Assembly: GCA_002725095.1 (NCBI GenBank)
Contig: PBQQ01000017.1
Span: forward strand, 1-6,927
Length of the DNA stretch: 6,927 nt
Origin: Gammaproteobacteria bacterium
Lineage (GTDB): Bacteria; Pseudomonadota; Gammaproteobacteria; Pseudomonadales; Azotimanducaceae
Reading direction: 5' to 3'
Shown: positions 4,670 through 6,927 of the stretch, one piece after another
Layout: each line of letters starts with the position of its first letter
How positions within the stretch are numbered: the stretch's first letter is position 1
Program-made: the position numbers and the translations under genes
Notes under the pieces: generated by a model
Database searches by the model: none
Told to the model about the DNA's origin: nothing
What the model saw: only the letters and a program-made list of their open reading frames with translations

Positions 4670-6927
4670 GTGCTAAATACTCTGCGGCAGATCGTTCAAG
4701 CATTCGCCCAAGAGGCCGACTTTGCCGCGTCCGTGCGTCTGTTAGCCCATCAAGTAAGGGCCGCGTTGGACACCGAGGTGTGCAGTATTTACTTACTCAA
4801 TGACGCTCGCGACGGCTATCGGCTCGCCGCCACCGAGGGCTTAAACACCACGCAAATCGGTGAAGTGATACTTGCCCACGATCAGGGACTGGTGGGCTTG
4901 GTGGGCCGGCGCGCGGAACCATTGAACCTAGATGCGGCCCAAGACCATCCAAATTTCTTCTTAGTGCCGGAAATTGGTGAGGAACCTTTTAACGCCTTCC
5001 TCGGTGTACCCATTATCCATCAGGGGCGGGTGCTCGGTGTGCTGGTGGTGCAGGAGCGTGACACCCGTCGATTCGACGAAGGCGAAGAAGCCTTTATGGT
5101 CACGCTGTCGGCGCAGTTGGCGGCGGTGGTGGCCCATGCTCAGGCCGTAGGCGATATCAGCCAGCTTGGGGGTAAACGCGAAAAAGAAGTAGAGGGTTAC
5201 TTTCGCGGGTTAGCGGGCTCGCCCGGTATCGGCATCGGTACCAGTGTTGTTTTGCACCCTATTGCAAACCTTGAATCGGTACCCGAGCGCCCGGCCAGCG
5301 ACATTACCGTTGAACTGACCTTGCTGGACCGAGCCGTAGAAGCCGTGCGCAATGACATTCGCGGTATTACCGAGTCATTCAAAACCAGCCTGCCGCAAGA
5401 AGAATTAGCGTTGTTTGATGCCTATTTGCACATGTTGGACGACAACGCCTTGGCCGGAGATATCCGCGAGCGCGTGCGTCTTGGTCAATGGGCTCAAGGC
5501 GCGCTAAAGCAAGTCATCCGTGAACACGTGGCCCGTTTCGAGCTCATGGACGACCCTTATCTAAAAGAGCGTGGCAGCGATGTAAAAGATCTGGGTGTGC
5601 GCGTTCTCGGATACTTGCAACGCATCCGCGAAAAGAAAACCCAGTTTCCGCGAGATACTATTTTAGTCGGCGAAGAAGTGACACCGTCGATGCTCACCAG
5701 TATTCCAGCGGAGCGGCTGCGTGGGGTGGTCTCAGTGCGCGGATCCGGCAGTTCCCATGTCTCAATCTTGGCGCGCGCGATGGACATACCGGCGGTTATG
5801 GGTGCGGTGGATTTGCCGGGCTACGATCTCGAAGGCGTGCCATTGATCGTCGACGGTCATTACGGCGAGGTATACACCTATCCAAGCAAAGAACGGCTCG
5901 AGGACAATCGTGCCCGTATAGCCGAACAAAAACTGTTTGAAGAAGAATTAGACGCTCTCAAAGACCTGCCGTGCATCACGCAGGACGGTTGGCGGGTGCA
6001 GCTGTGGGTTAACATAGGGCTCAGTGGTGACATTACCCGCTCGTTAGACCGGGGCGCTGAAGGCATTGGTCTGTTCCGCACCGAAGTGCCGTTTATGAGC
6101 AAAGACCGGTTTCCGACCGAGGTCGAACAGCGTGCAATTTACCGTGAGCACATGGAAGCTTTTGAGCCGCGGCCGGTGACCATGCGCAGTCTCGATATCG
6201 GCGGCGACAAAGCGTTATCGTACTTCCCCATCAGCGAAGAAAACCCCTTCTTAGGCTGGCGCGGCATCCGTGTCACTCTGGATCACCCGGAAATCTTCTT
6301 AATCCAAGTGCGCGCCATGCTTAAAGCCAACGCAGGCCTGTTGGGCGAATTGCGCATTATGCTGCCCATGATCTCCAGTCTTACCGAACTGCAAGCGGCT
6401 CAGCAGTTGGTCGCCCAAGCGTATGCAGAGGTGATTGAAGAAGGCGTGCAGGTAAAGCGGCCGCAGGTTGGCGTATTGATCGAAGTGCCGGCGGCGGTTT
6501 ATCAGGCGCGGCTATTGGCGAAAGAGGCAGACTTCATCGCCGTGGGCTCTAATGACCTGACCCAGTACATGCTGGCGGTGGACCGTAATAACCCCAGAGT
6601 TGCCGCACTCTACGAAGAAGTGCACCCGGCAGTGATCAGCGCCCTGCGCGAAGTCGCCCGCGCCACCCATGCCGAAGAAAAACCGCTGGGCATCTGTGGC
6701 GAACTGGCGGGTACACCGGTAGGCGCGGTGTTGCTGATGGCCATGGGATATCACGTGTTGTCAATGAACGCGACGCATCTGCCGAAGGTGAAATGGGTGA
6801 TTCGCAACATCAAACGCCGGGATGCACGACGCATCCTTGCACGGGTATTAAGAATGGACACCGCCGAGGAGGTCAGTCGGTTCGTGAACCAGCAACTGGT
6901 GGATGCGGGCTTAGAGCGGGTGGTGCC
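4670..6927 (+). CDS. ptsP: Phosphoenolpyruvate-protein phosphotransferase EI-Ntr (3' end outside window)
   Basis: First enzyme of the nitrogen PTS: it autophosphorylates from PEP and passes the phosphate to NPr (PtsO), then PtsN; cytoplasmic. The frame is open for 752 codons from GTG 4670 to the window edge with no stop. E. coli PtsP is about 748 aa, so only a short tail should be missing. The start is chosen because VLNTLRQIVQ aligns with the conserved MLxxLRxIV of homologues and lies 2 bp after the rppH stop. Domains: GAF sensor (about 1-160, with TEVCSIYLL and FNAFLGVPIIHQGRVLGVLVVQ), an EI N-terminal helical region from GSPGIGIG (183-190), the swivelling phosphohistidine domain (about 330-405) with active-site H363 in GSSHVSILARA, and the PEP-binding TIM barrel (about 425-715) with LFRTEVPF (R470), EENPFLGWRGIR, GSNDLTQY (626-633) and catalytic C676 in GICGEL. 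All key residues are present, so it should be active. The GAF domain is the part thought to sense nitrogen status (glutamine in enterics). Confidence 0.96.
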   Translation, partial: MLNTLRQIVQAFAQEADFAASVRLLAHQVRAALDTEVCSIYLLNDARDGYRLAATEGLNTTQIGEVILAHDQGLVGLVGRRAEPLNLDAAQDHPNFFLVPEIGEEPFNAFLGVPIIHQGRVLGVLVVQERDTRRFDEGEEAFMVTLSAQLAAVVAHAQAVGDISQLGGKREKEVEGYFRGLAGSPGIGIGTSVVLHPIANLESVPERPASDITVELTLLDRAVEAVRNDIRGITESFKTSLPQEELALFDAYLHMLDDNALAGDIRERVRLGQWAQGALKQVIREHVARFELMDDPYLKERGSDVKDLGVRVLGYLQRIREKKTQFPRDTILVGEEVTPSMLTSIPAERLRGVVSVRGSGSSHVSILARAMDIPAVMGAVDLPGYDLEGVPLIVDGHYGEVYTYPSKERLEDNRARIAEQKLFEEELDALKDLPCITQDGWRVQLWVNIGLSGDITRSLDRGAEGIGLFRTEVPFMSKDRFPTEVEQRAIYREHMEAFEPRPVTMRSLDIGGDKALSYFPISEENPFLGWRGIRVTLDHPEIFLIQVRAMLKANAGLLGELRIMLPMISSLTELQAAQQLVAQAYAEVIEEGVQVKRPQVGVLIEVPAAVYQARLLAKEADFIAVGSNDLTQYMLAVDRNNPRVAALYEEVHPAVISALREVARATHAEEKPLGICGELAGTPVGAVLLMAMGYHVLSMNATHLPKVKWVIRNIKRRDARRILARVLRMDTAEEVSRFVNQQLVDAGLERVV

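Noticed and set aside
4270..4803. 177-codon plus-strand ORF overlapping rppH and the ptsP start
   Set aside because: It is in another frame of two well-supported genes; the translation is arginine- and serine-rich with no motif, as expected from frame-shifted coding sequence.
5197..6754. Several 60-80 codon minus-strand ORFs within ptsP
   Set aside because: The plus strand is continuously open and encodes all EI-Ntr motifs across this stretch; the minus ORFs are shadows.
1..6927. A hidden mobile element, defence system or CRISPR array
   Set aside because: Apart from the intergenic regions already described, the whole window is covered by five housekeeping-type or family-recognisable genes; no transposase, long inverted repeat, spaced direct repeat array or defence-type domain was seen.

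Overview
The window reads as ordinary chromosomal DNA of a gammaproteobacterium outside the Enterobacterales. The taxonomic pointers are an RppH and a GAF-containing EI-Ntr (PtsP) that both look gammaproteobacterial, an rppH-ptsP gene pair typical of that class, and a glycine decarboxylase split into two subunits (GcvPA/GcvPB) rather than the single-chain GcvP of E. coli. Base composition looks moderately GC-rich throughout (judged by eye, not computed), with no obvious change between genes. I see no mobile element, tRNA, rRNA, CRISPR array or phage gene.

Layout: (1) 1-1895, plus strand: the 3' end of gcvPA followed 3 bp later by a complete gcvPB, the tail of a glycine cleavage operon whose earlier genes lie off the left edge. 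(2) 1916-3979 (possibly to 4030), minus strand: a full-length DUF255/YyaL/SSP411-type protein with a thioredoxin-like domain followed by an (alpha/alpha)6-barrel-like domain; its stop faces that of gcvPB across only 20 bp. (3) About 3980-4184: a divergent intergenic region that should hold promoters for both directions. (4) 4185-4667, plus strand: rppH. (5) 4670 to the right edge, plus strand: ptsP, starting at GTG 2 bp after the rppH stop. It is open over 752 codons and probably lacks only its last few codons.

Functionally, the left part serves glycine catabolism and one-carbon metabolism. The right part couples mRNA 5'-end processing (RppH) with the first enzyme of the nitrogen-related phosphotransferase system (PtsP). 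The DUF255 gene between them has no established function, and nothing in the sequence proves that it works with either neighbour.

I found no new multi-gene system. The points most worth a second look are local. The expected CHWCH-type motif of the DUF255 protein is replaced by CRGCE, encoded by a near-perfect 9-bp tandem repeat. The GcvPB N-terminus is made of four degenerate 9-bp repeats. A three-codon ORF overlaps the rppH start. An 8-bp inverted repeat lies in the divergent intergenic region.
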